A stretch of DNA of 64,000 nt from an uncultured Selenomonadales bacterium (lineage in GTDB: Bacteria; Bacillota; Negativicutes; Acidaminococcales; Acidaminococcaceae): assembly GCA_900315805.1 (NCBI GenBank), contig ONAN01000001.1, forward strand, positions 62,001-126,000, written 5' to 3'. The translations under genes were made by a program, and so were the position numbers. The number at the start of each line of letters is the position of its first letter. The first letter of the stretch is position 1. This document shows positions 34,630-44,364 of the stretch, piece after piece. Below the pieces are notes generated by a model that ran no database searches, was not told the DNA's origin, and worked only from the letters and a program-made list of their open reading frames with translations.

Positions 34630-36294
34630 TTGGAGAAAAATCAGAAAAAAGTTAACATCATTCCTTTAGGCGGTCTGGGCGAAATCGGCAAGAACATGAC
34701 CGTATTCCGTTATGGCAACGACATGATCCTGCTCGATGCGGGCCTCATGTTCCCGGAAGACGATATGCTGGGCATCGACCTGGTCATCCCGGACATCACC
34801 TACCTGGTGGAGAACCAGGACAAACTGAGGGGCATCTTCCTGACCCACGGTCACGAAGACCATATCGGCGCCCTTCCGTATATTTTGAAACAGCTGGATG
34901 TGCCTGTCTACGGTACCGCATTAACTCTCGGTATCCTGGAAGGCAGACTGGAAGAAGCCGGCGTTTCCACGGCCAACCTGAATGTCATCAAGTCGGGCGA
35001 CCGCATCCGTGCGGGTGCCTTCAAACTGGAATTCATGCGGGTCAACCACAGCATTCCCGACGCCATCGGCATCGCCATCCACACGCCGATCGGCCTGATC
35101 ATCCATACGGGTGACTTCAAGATCGACCAGACGCCGGTGGACGGGCAGGTCATGGAACTGAACCGCTTTGCCGAATACGGCGACCGCGGCGTGCTCCTGC
35201 TCATGGCGGACAGCACCAACGCGGAACGGCCCGGTTATACGCCGAGTGAAAAGATGGTGGGCGAGACCTTCGACAACGAATTCCGTCATGCGGAAAACCG
35301 CATCATCATCGCCACCTTCTCGTCCAACGTGCACCGTATCCAGCAGATCTGCGACACGGCGGTGCGCTATAAACGCAAAGTGGCCGTCATCGGCCGCAGC
35401 ATGCAGAACGTTGTGCGCATCTCCCTGGAACTGGGTTACCTGAAGGTGCCCGAAGGGACCATCATCGATATCGATGAAACGCGCAACTACACGAACGACA
35501 AGATCGTCATCATCTGCACGGGCAGCCAGGGTGAACCTATGTCCGCCCTGACGCGCATGTCCATGGGCGAAAACCGCAAAGTACAGATTGTGCCCGGCGA
35601 CACGGTCATCATTTCCGCATCCCCCATTCCCGGCAACGAAAAGATGGTTTCCAACACCATCAACCATCTGTACATGCTCGGTGCCGAAGTGGTCTATGAA
35701 AAGGCCAACGGCGTCCATGTTTCCGGCCATGCGAGCCAGGAAGAACTGAAAATCATGCAGAACCTCGTGCGTCCGAAGTTCTTCATGCCGGTGCACGGCG
35801 AATACCGTCACCTCATCAAGCATGCCGGTCTGGCGGTGGCCCGCGGCATGGACAAGAAGCATATCGTCATTGCCGAAAACGGCTCCGTCGTGGAACTGAC
35901 GCGCGACAAGATCAGCATCAACGGCAAAGTGCAGGCCGGCAAGGTGCTCATTGACGGGCTGGGCGTCGGCGATGTAGGCAATATCGTGCTCCGCGACCGC
36001 CGGCAGCTGTCCCAGGACGGCATCATGATCGTCGTCGTGGGCATCGACAAGGCCACGAACCACGTCACCAGCGGGCCGGACATCGTGTCCCGCGGGTTCG
36101 TCTACGTCCGCGAGGCCGAAGACCTCATGGACCAGGCGAAGGCGAAGGTGCAGGACGCCCTCGACAAGTGCGAGGACAACAAGGTGACGGAATGGTCCGC
36201 CATCAAGGGTGCCATCCGTGACAGCCTCGGCCGTTTCCTCTTCGACAAGACGAGAAGACGCCCGATGATTTTACCGATCATTATGGAAGTTTAA
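34630..36294 (+). CDS. rnj: Ribonuclease J
   Basis: RNase J is an endoribonuclease and 5'-3' exoribonuclease of the metallo-beta-lactamase/beta-CASP superfamily, central to mRNA decay and rRNA maturation in Firmicutes. The 554-residue protein has FLTHGHEDHIGALPY (zinc ligands), MADSTNAERPG, the beta-CASP stretches FSSNVHRIQQICD and CTGSQGEPMSALTRM, and VSGHASQEELK. The TTG at 34630 was chosen because TGGAGGT stands 7 bases before it and the protein then starts MEKNQKKVNIIPLGGLGEIGKN; an ATG at 34597 lies upstream of the ribosome binding site. Only one rnj gene is seen here. ftsK follows after 67 bases. Confidence 0.96.
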   Translation: MEKNQKKVNIIPLGGLGEIGKNMTVFRYGNDMILLDAGLMFPEDDMLGIDLVIPDITYLVENQDKLRGIFLTHGHEDHIGALPYILKQLDVPVYGTALTLGILEGRLEEAGVSTANLNVIKSGDRIRAGAFKLEFMRVNHSIPDAIGIAIHTPIGLIIHTGDFKIDQTPVDGQVMELNRFAEYGDRGVLLLMADSTNAERPGYTPSEKMVGETFDNEFRHAENRIIIATFSSNVHRIQQICDTAVRYKRKVAVIGRSMQNVVRISLELGYLKVPEGTIIDIDETRNYTNDKIVIICTGSQGEPMSALTRMSMGENRKVQIVPGDTVIISASPIPGNEKMVSNTINHLYMLGAEVVYEKANGVHVSGHASQEELKIMQNLVRPKFFMPVHGEYRHLIKHAGLAVARGMDKKHIVIAENGSVVELTRDKISINGKVQAGKVLIDGLGVGDVGNIVLRDRRQLSQDGIMIVVVGIDKATNHVTSGPDIVSRGFVYVREAEDLMDQAKAKVQDALDKCEDNKVTEWSAIKGAIRDSLGRFLFDKTRRRPMILPIIMEV

Positions 36295-36361
36295 TATAGT
36301 TCAGCAGGGGACGGGTCTCTTTCCAGGCTCGTCCCTAACATGTCATTTAAAGGGGCATGCC

Positions 36362-39166
36362 GTGAGTAACAGAAAACGCATTCCAAAGGACAACAAAAAA
36401 CAGGAAACGCGCCTTGTGGACGCGGAAGAAGTCCGCAAGGGACAGGAACGGCGCAGAAGCATCAAGGGCCTTGTATTGCTGCTCGCGGGGCTGCTGTGCC
36501 TGCTTTCCTATGCCGGCGTCATCAAGGGCTCCTTCGGCAGCCTGACGGATGAATTCCTGCGGTACGGCTTCGGCATGGGTGCCATCGTGGTGCCGCTGGT
36601 GATCCTCATCCTCGGCTTCGGGTTCCTGGTGCGCCGCCGCAACTGGCTGGCCACGAAAGGGTTCTGGCTGGCCGCCGCGGCGTATCTGTGCCTGCTCGGC
36701 CTGTTCCAGCACTTCTTCGTGCCAGCGGACGACCTGTTCACGCCCCATCTGCTGCCGGAAGGCGGCGGCCTGGCCGGCGCCCTGCTGCTGTCGGCCCTGC
36801 GCAAGGTCTTCGGCGTGACGGGCGGTGTCATCGTGGTCATCCTGGGCCTTTTGGCCTGTCTGTTCGCCGAAGCGTACCACCTGGGCCTGTTCCGCCGCGA
36901 AGCGGACGGGGACGACGGGGAACTGGAAGATGTCTCCCGACGCCGTACGCCCCGGCCGGAAAGGACGCGCCGCCGCGTCAGCCGCCAAGGGGACCGGGAA
37001 GAAGACGCCAAACCGGCCGGTTCCCTGTTCGGACGCTTCCATGAGGAAGACCGGGAACGGGAACATTCGGCCCTCGACGTCTACCACGACGAAGAATTTT
37101 CCGAATTCAACGCCGATATACGGAAAAAGGGTCCCTTCGAACGCATCCTGGATTTTGGCAGGAACGTGGGCCGGCAGAACGAACCGGAATCCGGGGAATC
37201 CTTCGAGGACAATCCCTTCCTGAACGGGGAGGAGCGCCGTGACGGCGTTCATAACAACATCATCACCAACGAAGAGGCCGACGAAAGCTACGGCACGGAA
37301 ACCCGGGGCCACGGCAAACCGCACGAAGGTTCGGAACCCCGTGCTCCCCTGAGCCCGATTTATCCGGAGGAACAGCAGAAAGTCGTGCTGCGGCCCAGCG
37401 CCGGCAGCTGGACGGGAGCTGCTCCGGCCGCCCCGGCCGGGGAAGGAGAGGACGGATTCCTCACATTCCCCGAAGCGGAACAGGGACCCGCCGAACCGGA
37501 AATGCCGGCATCGCCGGAACCGGCTCCCGCCGCGGATTCAGCACCGGAAACCGCCGTTCCGGAGACACCTGCCGGAAGCACTGCAACGGTTGCGGCAGCG
37601 GCCGTTTCCGCCGCCACGGCAGCCACGGCAGCGGCCGCTGGTTCCGTAACGGACGGGAAAGAGGACGGCCAGCCGGAAGAAGCCGGCCGGAGCCGCTATA
37701 TCTTCCCGCCGCTGAGCCTCCTGAATGACGCGGTCAAGACGGATCCGCGCAATTACCAGTCCGAAATTGCGGAAAAGGTCCGTATCCTGGAACAGACGCT
37801 GGCCGATTTCAAGGTCAACGCGAAAGTCATCAACGCGACCCGCGGCCCTGCCGTGACGCGGTTTGAACTGAAACCGGCGCCGGGTGTCAAGGTCAGTTCC
37901 GTCGTGAACCTGGCCGACGACATCGCCCTGCGCCTGGCCGCGCCGGGCGTGCGCGTGGAAGCGCCCATTCCGGGCAAGGCGGCCATCGGCATCGAGGCGC
38001 CGAACGCCAAGAACGACCCGGTCAACTTCAAGGAAGTCGTTGACAACGACGCCGTCCGGAAGGATCCGTCCAAGCTCTGCGTGGGCCTGGGACGCGACAT
38101 CAGCGGCAACATCATCACCATCGACCTGGCCAAGATGCCGCACCTGCTCATCGCCGGTTCGACGGGCAGCGGCAAGTCCGTCTGCGTCAACACGCTGATC
38201 GCGGGCATCCTCTACAAGGCGCGCCCCGACGAAGTGAAGCTGATCCTGGTCGACCCGAAAGTGGTCGAACTGACGAACTACAACGGCATTCCGCATCTGC
38301 TGACGCCCGTCGTGACGGATGCGAAAAAGGCCGCTTCGGCCCTGCACTGGGCCGTGGCCGAAATGGAACGCCGTTATCAGTCATTTGCGGACAATCATGT
38401 CCGTGACATCAACGCATATAATGAACAGGCCAAAGAGAAGATGCCCTTCATCGTCATCGTCATCGACGAAATGAGCGACCTTATGATGGTCGCCCGGGCC
38501 GATGTGGAAGATGCCATCCTGCGGCTGGCCCAGAAGGCCCGCGCCTGCGGCATCCACCTGGTGCTGGCGACCCAGCGCCCGTCCGTCGATGTCATTACGG
38601 GTATCGTCAAGGCCAACATCCCGTCGCGTATCGCTTTTGCCGTCGCGTCCCTGACGGACTCGCGCACCATCCTCGACATGGGCGGTGCCGAAAAACTGCT
38701 GGGCAAAGGCGACATGCTCTTTTCACCGATCGGCACGAACAAGCCGCTGCGTGTGCAGGGTGCCTTCGTGAGCGACGCGGAACTGAACCGCGTGACGGAT
38801 TTCATCAAGAACCAGGCCATCCCCGTCGAATACAGCGACGAGGTCACGTCCGTGGAACTGCCCAGCGACAGTCATAACGAGGGCAAGGGACCGGACGGCG
38901 GGGAAGCGGGTGCGGAAAACCAGCAGGACGAACTGCTGGAAGACGCAATCCGCCTGGTCCTCGACCTGGGACAGGCATCGGCCTCCATGCTGCAGCGCCG
39001 CTTCCACGTGGGCTACAGCCGGGCGGGACGCCTGGTCGACACAATGGAAAGTATGGGGATTGTAGGACCTGCCGTGGGCAGCAAGCCCAGGGAACTGAAG
39101 ATGTCCCGGCAGGAAGTGGAAGAACGGTATTTGAAGGGCGGTGATGGTCATGACAACGGAAAATGA
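36362..39166 (+). CDS. ftsK: DNA translocase FtsK/SpoIIIE
   Basis: FtsK is a hexameric, septum-anchored motor that clears DNA from the division site. The 934-residue protein has four N-terminal transmembrane segments (about residues 35-190), a long acidic and Ala/Pro-rich linker (about 190-445, including a run of Ala/Val/Thr repeats near 395-425), and the alpha-beta motor domain with Walker A GSTGSGKS at 599-606 and IVIDEMSDLM as Walker B. A C-terminal gamma winged-helix domain (ASMLQRRFHVGYSRAGRLVD) reads DNA polarity. GTG start at 36362 after an AAAGGGG site. Next to rnj and rodZ, as in many Firmicutes. Confidence 0.97.
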   Translation: MSNRKRIPKDNKKQETRLVDAEEVRKGQERRRSIKGLVLLLAGLLCLLSYAGVIKGSFGSLTDEFLRYGFGMGAIVVPLVILILGFGFLVRRRNWLATKGFWLAAAAYLCLLGLFQHFFVPADDLFTPHLLPEGGGLAGALLLSALRKVFGVTGGVIVVILGLLACLFAEAYHLGLFRREADGDDGELEDVSRRRTPRPERTRRRVSRQGDREEDAKPAGSLFGRFHEEDREREHSALDVYHDEEFSEFNADIRKKGPFERILDFGRNVGRQNEPESGESFEDNPFLNGEERRDGVHNNIITNEEADESYGTETRGHGKPHEGSEPRAPLSPIYPEEQQKVVLRPSAGSWTGAAPAAPAGEGEDGFLTFPEAEQGPAEPEMPASPEPAPAADSAPETAVPETPAGSTATVAAAAVSAATAATAAAAGSVTDGKEDGQPEEAGRSRYIFPPLSLLNDAVKTDPRNYQSEIAEKVRILEQTLADFKVNAKVINATRGPAVTRFELKPAPGVKVSSVVNLADDIALRLAAPGVRVEAPIPGKAAIGIEAPNAKNDPVNFKEVVDNDAVRKDPSKLCVGLGRDISGNIITIDLAKMPHLLIAGSTGSGKSVCVNTLIAGILYKARPDEVKLILVDPKVVELTNYNGIPHLLTPVVTDAKKAASALHWAVAEMERRYQSFADNHVRDINAYNEQAKEKMPFIVIVIDEMSDLMMVARADVEDAILRLAQKARACGIHLVLATQRPSVDVITGIVKANIPSRIAFAVASLTDSRTILDMGGAEKLLGKGDMLFSPIGTNKPLRVQGAFVSDAELNRVTDFIKNQAIPVEYSDEVTSVELPSDSHNEGKGPDGGEAGAENQQDELLEDAIRLVLDLGQASASMLQRRFHVGYSRAGRLVDTMESMGIVGPAVGSKPRELKMSRQEVEERYLKGGDGHDNGK

Positions 39167-40049
39167 AAATTCCGTGCAGGGCGGCAAGGAGACTGCCGGC
39201 AGTGCGGGGAATGTCGGCGCCATCCTGCGGGAAGAACGGGAAAAGAAGGGCCTGACGCTGGAAGATGTGTCGCTCCGTACCAATGTGCCGAAGCATTATC
39301 TGGCAGCGCTGGAAAACGAGGAGTTTGACAAGATTCCCGGCGATGTCTTCGTGCGGGGTATCATCCAGCGGTACGGAAGCTTCCTCGGCATGGACGGCTT
39401 CAAGCTCGTGGCACGCTACCGCGCGGCCCGCGAAGGGGAGGACAGCGTGCAGCGGCACGCCGTTCCGGTCCGCGAGTCGAAGAATGTGCGCATCCGGCCT
39501 TCCTTCAAGGTGGACCGCGATGCCGGTGCCGGCCTGGGAACGGATCACAGCCACCGGGCGCTCTGGATTATCGCCGCGGTGATCGTCCTCGTGCTGGCGG
39601 CCCTGGCGGCGTACCATTTCTTCGGCGGCCCGTCTAAGCAGGCAGCCCCTGCGGCGCCGGCCAAATCCCTGACCCAGACCCTCGGGTCCTTCCTGCCGGG
39701 CAGCGGGAACAAGTCCGGGGAACAGGACAAGACCGCGGCCCCGGCTCAGCCTGACCAGGCGAAAGCGGCTGCTGCCGCCATCCCCGGCCGGGTGAAACTG
39801 GAAATCCGGGCCGCCCGGGGCGACTGCTGGCTGCGGGTTTCCGAGGCCGGCGGAAAGGAACTGTATCAAGGAACCCTGCGGGAAGGCGAAGCCCGTGCAT
39901 TCGAAGCTGCCCGGGACCTGACCGTCCGCATGGGCCGTCCTTCGAGCCTGGAAATCGTCTACAATGGCGCCGCGCAGGCGAAGATCGATTCCGAAGTTCC
40001 GGTGGAACGGATCTACAAGCCCGCGGGCGCGCAGCGACAGAATCCCTGA
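39144..40049 (+). CDS. rodZ: RodZ-like helix-turn-helix membrane protein
   Basis: A protein of about 301 residues: a cytoplasmic helix-turn-helix domain (GAILREEREKKGLTLEDVSLRTNVPKHYLAALENEEF, about residues 28-75), a basic juxtamembrane region, one transmembrane helix (ALWIIAAVIVLVLAALAAYHFF, about 135-157), an Ala/Pro linker and a C-terminal DUF4115 beta domain (VKLEIRAARGDCWLRVSEAGG). RodZ links MreB filaments to the elongation machinery. The exact start is uncertain: GTG 39141, ATG 39144 and ATG 39150 are all in frame; it overlaps the end of ftsK by over 20 bases in another frame. Confidence 0.9.
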   Translation: MVMTTENENSVQGGKETAGSAGNVGAILREEREKKGLTLEDVSLRTNVPKHYLAALENEEFDKIPGDVFVRGIIQRYGSFLGMDGFKLVARYRAAREGEDSVQRHAVPVRESKNVRIRPSFKVDRDAGAGLGTDHSHRALWIIAAVIVLVLAALAAYHFFGGPSKQAAPAAPAKSLTQTLGSFLPGSGNKSGEQDKTAAPAQPDQAKAAAAAIPGRVKLEIRAARGDCWLRVSEAGGKELYQGTLREGEARAFEAARDLTVRMGRPSSLEIVYNGAAQAKIDSEVPVERIYKPAGAQRQNP

Positions 40050-40100
40050 TGTATTGAAAAAGACAGAAACGCAAGGAATTGCAGGAAGAAAGAGGTCCAT

Positions 40101-41951
40101 ATGACGCAGAGATTTCTCCCCGTTTGCCGGGAAGACATGGAGGAGCGCGGCTGGGAACAGGCGGATTTCCTGTTCGTCAGCGGCGACGCCTACGTCGATC
40201 ATCCGTCTTTCGCACCGGCCGTCATCGGCCGCGTGCTGGAAGCTGCCGGTTACAAGGTGGCCATGCTGCCCCAGCCGGACTGGCACGATCCGTCCGCCTG
40301 GACGGCCCTGGGCAAACCCCGCCTGGGCGTGCTCGTCTGCGGCGGCAATCTCGATTCCATGCTCTGCCACTATACGGCGGCCCGCAAACCGCGTACCGTC
40401 GATAAATATTCCCCCGGCGGCGCCATGGGCTGCCGCCCCGACCATGCCACGGCCGTCTACGCCCGCATGGCCAAACGCATCTGGCCGGACCTGCCCGTCA
40501 TCATCGGCGGCATCGAGGCCAGCCTGCGCCGGTTCGCCCACTATGATTACTGGGAAGACAAGCTGCTGCCTTCCATCCTGGCCGACAGCGGGGCCGACCT
40601 GCTCGTCTGCGGCATGGGGGAGACAGCCATCCGCGAAATCGCGGACTACCTGGCCGGCGGGGCTTCCGGCGAAGATCTGCACTACATCCGCGGCACGGCC
40701 TTCCTCACGGATTCCCTGGAAAACGTGGAGGATTACGTGACCCTGCCTTCGCTGGACGAAATCCGGCGGGACAAGACGATGCTGGCCCGGGCGTACCACG
40801 TGCAGAACGAGAATTTCGATCCCCATTACGGCAAAACCCTGGTCCAGGAAAACGGGAAGGGACGGTATGTGGTCCAGAATCCCGCAGTCCTGCCCCTGAC
40901 GGAAGCCGAAATGGATGCCATTTACGACCTGCCGTACACGCGGCAGTGGCATCCCATGTACGACAAGGACGGCGGCATCGCCGCTCTGGCCGAAGTCAAA
41001 TTCAGTATCGTGAGCAGCCGCGGCTGTTTCGGCAGCTGCTCCTTCTGCGCCATCCACGCGCATCAGGGCCGCATCATCCAGGCCCGCAGCCACGCTTCCA
41101 TTTTGCGGGAGGCCAGGCTGATGACGCAGATGCCGGACTTCAAAGGCTACATCAACGATGTGGGCGGCCCGACGGCGAATTTCCGCCATCCGGCCTGCAA
41201 AAAGCAGCTGACCCAGGGAGCCTGCAGCTTCCATCAGTGCCTTTTCCCGGCGCCGTGCCCGAACCTGGACGCGGACCACAGCGATTACGTGGCCCTGCTG
41301 CGGGAACTGCGGGCTCTGCCGGGCGTGAAGAAAGTCTTCATCCGCTCCGGAATCCGCTACGATTACCTGCTGGCGGACCACCGGCGCGACTTTTTGGACG
41401 AACTCTGCCGGTACCATGTCAGCGGCCAGCTGAAAGTGGCGCCGGAACACATTTCCCCGCCTGTCCTGCAGCGCATGGGCAAGCCCGGGAAAGATGTCTA
41501 TCTGCGTTTCGTCCGCGAATTCAACCGAAAGAACCGTGAAATCGGCAAGGAACAGTATCTGGTGCCGTATTTCATTTCCAGCCATCCGGGCTGTACGCTC
41601 CGCAACGCCGTCGAACTGGCGGAATTCCTGCGGGATACGGGCCGGCGCCCCGAACAGGTGCAGGATTTCATTCCCACGCCGGGCAGCGCCTCCACGGCCA
41701 TGTATTATTCCGGCATCGACCCCTATACCATGGAGCCGGTGTTCGTCACCCGCAATCCCCATGAAAAGGCGATGCAGCGTGCCCTGATGCAATACACGAA
41801 CCCCCGTAACCAGGCCCTGGTGCTCGAAGCGCTCCGCAAGGCCGGCCGGGAAGACCTGATCGGTACAGGTCCCCGCTGCCTCGTCGCGCCGGAAAAGGGA
41901 CGGATGGGCAAGGGCAGGCCGGAAAACCGGCGGCCCCGGGGAAAACGATGA
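40101..41951 (+). CDS. YgiQ family radical SAM protein
   Basis: A 616-residue radical SAM protein of the YgiQ family (UPF0313). The cluster motif is CFGSCSFC with Cys309, Cys313 and Cys316. It is preceded by an N-terminal domain with GGIEASLRRFAHYDYWEDKLLPS and followed by GGPTANFRHPACKKQ and KVAPEHISPPVLQRMGKPG, all conserved in the family. The last 25 residues are basic. The reaction catalysed is unknown. It is encoded between rodZ and a lipoprotein gene with short gaps, in a cluster that also holds the radical SAM methylthiotransferase rimO. Confidence 0.93.
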   Translation: MTQRFLPVCREDMEERGWEQADFLFVSGDAYVDHPSFAPAVIGRVLEAAGYKVAMLPQPDWHDPSAWTALGKPRLGVLVCGGNLDSMLCHYTAARKPRTVDKYSPGGAMGCRPDHATAVYARMAKRIWPDLPVIIGGIEASLRRFAHYDYWEDKLLPSILADSGADLLVCGMGETAIREIADYLAGGASGEDLHYIRGTAFLTDSLENVEDYVTLPSLDEIRRDKTMLARAYHVQNENFDPHYGKTLVQENGKGRYVVQNPAVLPLTEAEMDAIYDLPYTRQWHPMYDKDGGIAALAEVKFSIVSSRGCFGSCSFCAIHAHQGRIIQARSHASILREARLMTQMPDFKGYINDVGGPTANFRHPACKKQLTQGACSFHQCLFPAPCPNLDADHSDYVALLRELRALPGVKKVFIRSGIRYDYLLADHRRDFLDELCRYHVSGQLKVAPEHISPPVLQRMGKPGKDVYLRFVREFNRKNREIGKEQYLVPYFISSHPGCTLRNAVELAEFLRDTGRRPEQVQDFIPTPGSASTAMYYSGIDPYTMEPVFVTRNPHEKAMQRALMQYTNPRNQALVLEALRKAGREDLIGTGPRCLVAPEKGRMGKGRPENRRPRGKR

Positions 41952-41968
41952 TCAGCAAGGAGTTTTGC

Positions 41969-42964
41969 ATGAAGAAGATTTTTCAGCTCGCCGTCGTCCT
42001 GCTGTGCCTGGCAGGACTGGCCGGCGGCTGCGGGCAGGGCACCGGCGGGGCCGACACGGTCACGCTCTATTCCGACCTGGATGAAAAGTTCGTCCAGGCC
42101 ATGGCCGACAAGTACAATGCCCGCCGGAACGACAAGGAAAAAGTGAAGGTCGCCGTGGCGAAAAAGGACAGCGACCCCCAGGCCGCCGACGTGGTCCTGG
42201 GCAGCACGGACCTGCTGCGCCGGCTGGCGGACCAGGACGCGCTGCAGCCGGTCCCTTCGGAATACGCCGACCTGCTGCCGGAAACGCTGAAGGACAAAAA
42301 GGACCGTTGGCTCGGCGTCTTCTATGACCCGGCGGTCATCCTGGTGAACCAGGCCTATTCCCGCCAGGTGGGCCAGGAAAACATCGAACACTGGCTGGAC
42401 CTGACCACCCTGCCGTCGGCCCGCATTTCCATGGAGAACCTGACGAACACGGAGTCGACGAAGAACTTCCTCGCTGCCGCTTCGTCCCATATGGGGCAGG
42501 ATGCCTGCCTGGACTTTCTCCGCAAACTGCGGAACCAGACCCGTTTCGCCAAATATGCCATCAGCCCGGTACGCATGACCGCGACGGGCGATGCGGATAT
42601 CGCCATCACGCGCCGCAGCCAGGTCTTCAAATACCTGCAGAACGATTTCCCGGCCTACGCCTTCATTCCCGAAGAAGGTTCGCCCATCGAACTGTTCGGC
42701 GCCGGCCTCGTGAAAGCGGGCCGGAAAGGGAAGAAGGCCGTCTCCTTCGTCAACTGGCTGCTCCAGGATTCGGAAGCGCGCACGGTGCTGACGACGGAAC
42801 GGTGCGGCTTCCTGCCGGTACTGCCCCAGGGACGCAAAGGACCGGTCATCGATACGGGCGTCCTGTGGACGAACACGTTCTACAAGGATGCGGAGGCCGT
42901 GCAGAAACTGGCCAACATCTGGATGAAGGAAATACGCATTGATGCGGCGGAGGTAGAGAATTGA
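41969..42964 (+). CDS. Orphan periplasmic-binding-protein-like lipoprotein
   Basis: A 331-residue protein with a lipoprotein signal (lipobox ending at Cys21, LAGGC) and a fold that looks like a type 2 periplasmic binding protein of the iron(III)/polyamine group: TVTLYSDLDEKFVQAMADKYN, ADVVLGSTDLLRRLADQDALQPV, WLGVFYDPAVILVN and GDADIAITRRSQVFKYL. No permease or ATPase gene is next to it. It starts 17 bases after the YgiQ gene and its stop overlaps the TTG start of rimO, so it is transcribed with rimO and cinA. Ligand and partner are unknown; it could serve a distant ABC transporter or be a sensor. Confidence 0.82.
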   Translation: MKKIFQLAVVLLCLAGLAGGCGQGTGGADTVTLYSDLDEKFVQAMADKYNARRNDKEKVKVAVAKKDSDPQAADVVLGSTDLLRRLADQDALQPVPSEYADLLPETLKDKKDRWLGVFYDPAVILVNQAYSRQVGQENIEHWLDLTTLPSARISMENLTNTESTKNFLAAASSHMGQDACLDFLRKLRNQTRFAKYAISPVRMTATGDADIAITRRSQVFKYLQNDFPAYAFIPEEGSPIELFGAGLVKAGRKGKKAVSFVNWLLQDSEARTVLTTERCGFLPVLPQGRKGPVIDTGVLWTNTFYKDAEAVQKLANIWMKEIRIDAAEVEN

Positions 42965-44343
42965 AATTAGGATTAGTGAGCCTGGGATGCCCCAAGAATC
43001 TCGTCGATTCCGAAGTCATGCTGGGTGTCATCGAACAATACGGCCTTGAAATCACCAACGACCCGGCGCAGGCCGACATCTTGCTTGTCAACACCTGTGC
43101 CTTTATCGAATCGGCCAAACAGGAGTCCATCGACAACATCCTGGCCATGGCGGAATACAAAAAGACCGGTTCCTGCAAGTATCTGATTGTGACGGGCTGC
43201 CTGGCCCAGCGCTATGCCGCGGAAGTGTTCCAGGAAATGCCCGAAGTGGACGCCCTGGTGGGTACCAATGTGTTTAAGGATATCGGAAAAGTGATCGGCC
43301 TCGTCCTGGAAGGGCGCCGCGTGCTCCATATGAAGGACGGCGACCTGCCGGAAGCGGCGAAAAAGGATGGCGGCCTGCGGCCGGCCGTCACGGCGGCTGC
43401 GGAACCCTTCGCACCGGATCCGCGCAAACTGACGGGCGAACCGTACAGCGCCTACCTGAAGATTGCCGAAGGCTGCAACAACCGCTGCTCCTACTGCGCC
43501 ATTCCGCTCATCCGCGGACCCTATGTCAGCAAACCTTATGAACAGGTCCTGGCAGAAGCGCGGGATTTGGCCGCGCGGGGCGTGAAGGAACTCATCGTGG
43601 TGGCCCAGGACACGACCGTCTACGGCGCGGACCTGTACGGGAAACTGCGGCTGGCGGAACTGCTGAAGGATCTGAATGACATCGACGGCATCCGCTGGAT
43701 CCGCGTCATGTACATGTACCCGAACACCTTTACGGATGAACTGATCGAAGCCTTCGCCACCCTGCCCAAGCTGTGCCATTACGTGGACCTGCCGCTGCAG
43801 CACGCCAGCCAGCGCCTGCTGCGCGCCATGAACCGCCACGACAGCATGGCCCATACGAGGGAACTGCTGGCGAAACTGCGCAAACGCATTCCGGACATCG
43901 TCATCCGCACGACCTTCATCGTCGGCTTCCCCGGGGAAACGGACGAGGATTTCGAGGAACTGAAACGGTTCGTCGAGGAAGAACGCTTTGAAAACGCCGG
44001 CGTCTTCACCTATTCCCGTGAAGAAGGAACGGCGGCGGCCGAAATGCCTGGCCAGATTCCGGACGCTGTCAAGGAAGACCGCTACAACGAACTGATGGCC
44101 ATCCAGGCCGGCATTTCCGAAGAGCTCCATAAAGCGGAAGAAGGGAAGGAACTGGAAGTCGTCGTCGAAGGCTACAACGAAGACGGCGAAAACCTGGCGG
44201 AAGCCCGTTCGTACCGCGAAGCGCCGGACATCGACGGCATGATTTATGTGGAAAACGCGCCGGGACTGAAACCGGGCGACTTCATCCGCGTCCGGGTGGA
44301 TCAGGGGTTCGACTACGATGTCGTGGCCCTGCGCGTGGATTAA
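42961..44343 (+). CDS. rimO: Ribosomal protein uS12 methylthiotransferase RimO
   Basis: RimO adds a methylthio group to a conserved aspartate of ribosomal protein S12, using two 4Fe-4S clusters and SAM. The 460-residue protein has the N-terminal MTTase domain with cysteines at GCPKNLVDSE, NTCAF and TGCLAQRY, the radical SAM motif CNNRCSYC in EGCNNRCSYCAIP, and a C-terminal TRAM domain. LVDSE rather than a MiaB-type sequence points to RimO. The TTG start overlaps the stop of the preceding gene by four bases. In many Firmicutes pgsA lies between rimO and cinA; here cinA follows directly after 21 bases. Confidence 0.95.
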   Translation: MKLGLVSLGCPKNLVDSEVMLGVIEQYGLEITNDPAQADILLVNTCAFIESAKQESIDNILAMAEYKKTGSCKYLIVTGCLAQRYAAEVFQEMPEVDALVGTNVFKDIGKVIGLVLEGRRVLHMKDGDLPEAAKKDGGLRPAVTAAAEPFAPDPRKLTGEPYSAYLKIAEGCNNRCSYCAIPLIRGPYVSKPYEQVLAEARDLAARGVKELIVVAQDTTVYGADLYGKLRLAELLKDLNDIDGIRWIRVMYMYPNTFTDELIEAFATLPKLCHYVDLPLQHASQRLLRAMNRHDSMAHTRELLAKLRKRIPDIVIRTTFIVGFPGETDEDFEELKRFVEEERFENAGVFTYSREEGTAAAEMPGQIPDAVKEDRYNELMAIQAGISEELHKAEEGKELEVVVEGYNEDGENLAEARSYREAPDIDGMIYVENAPGLKPGDFIRVRVDQGFDYDVVALRVD

Positions 44344-44364
44344 GGAAAGATAAGGTGGAACGCG

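Noticed and set aside
38844-41792. Minus-strand open frame of 982 codons across ftsK, rodZ and the YgiQ gene
   Set aside because: It crosses three well-supported plus-strand genes with clear motifs and shows no protein-like composition.
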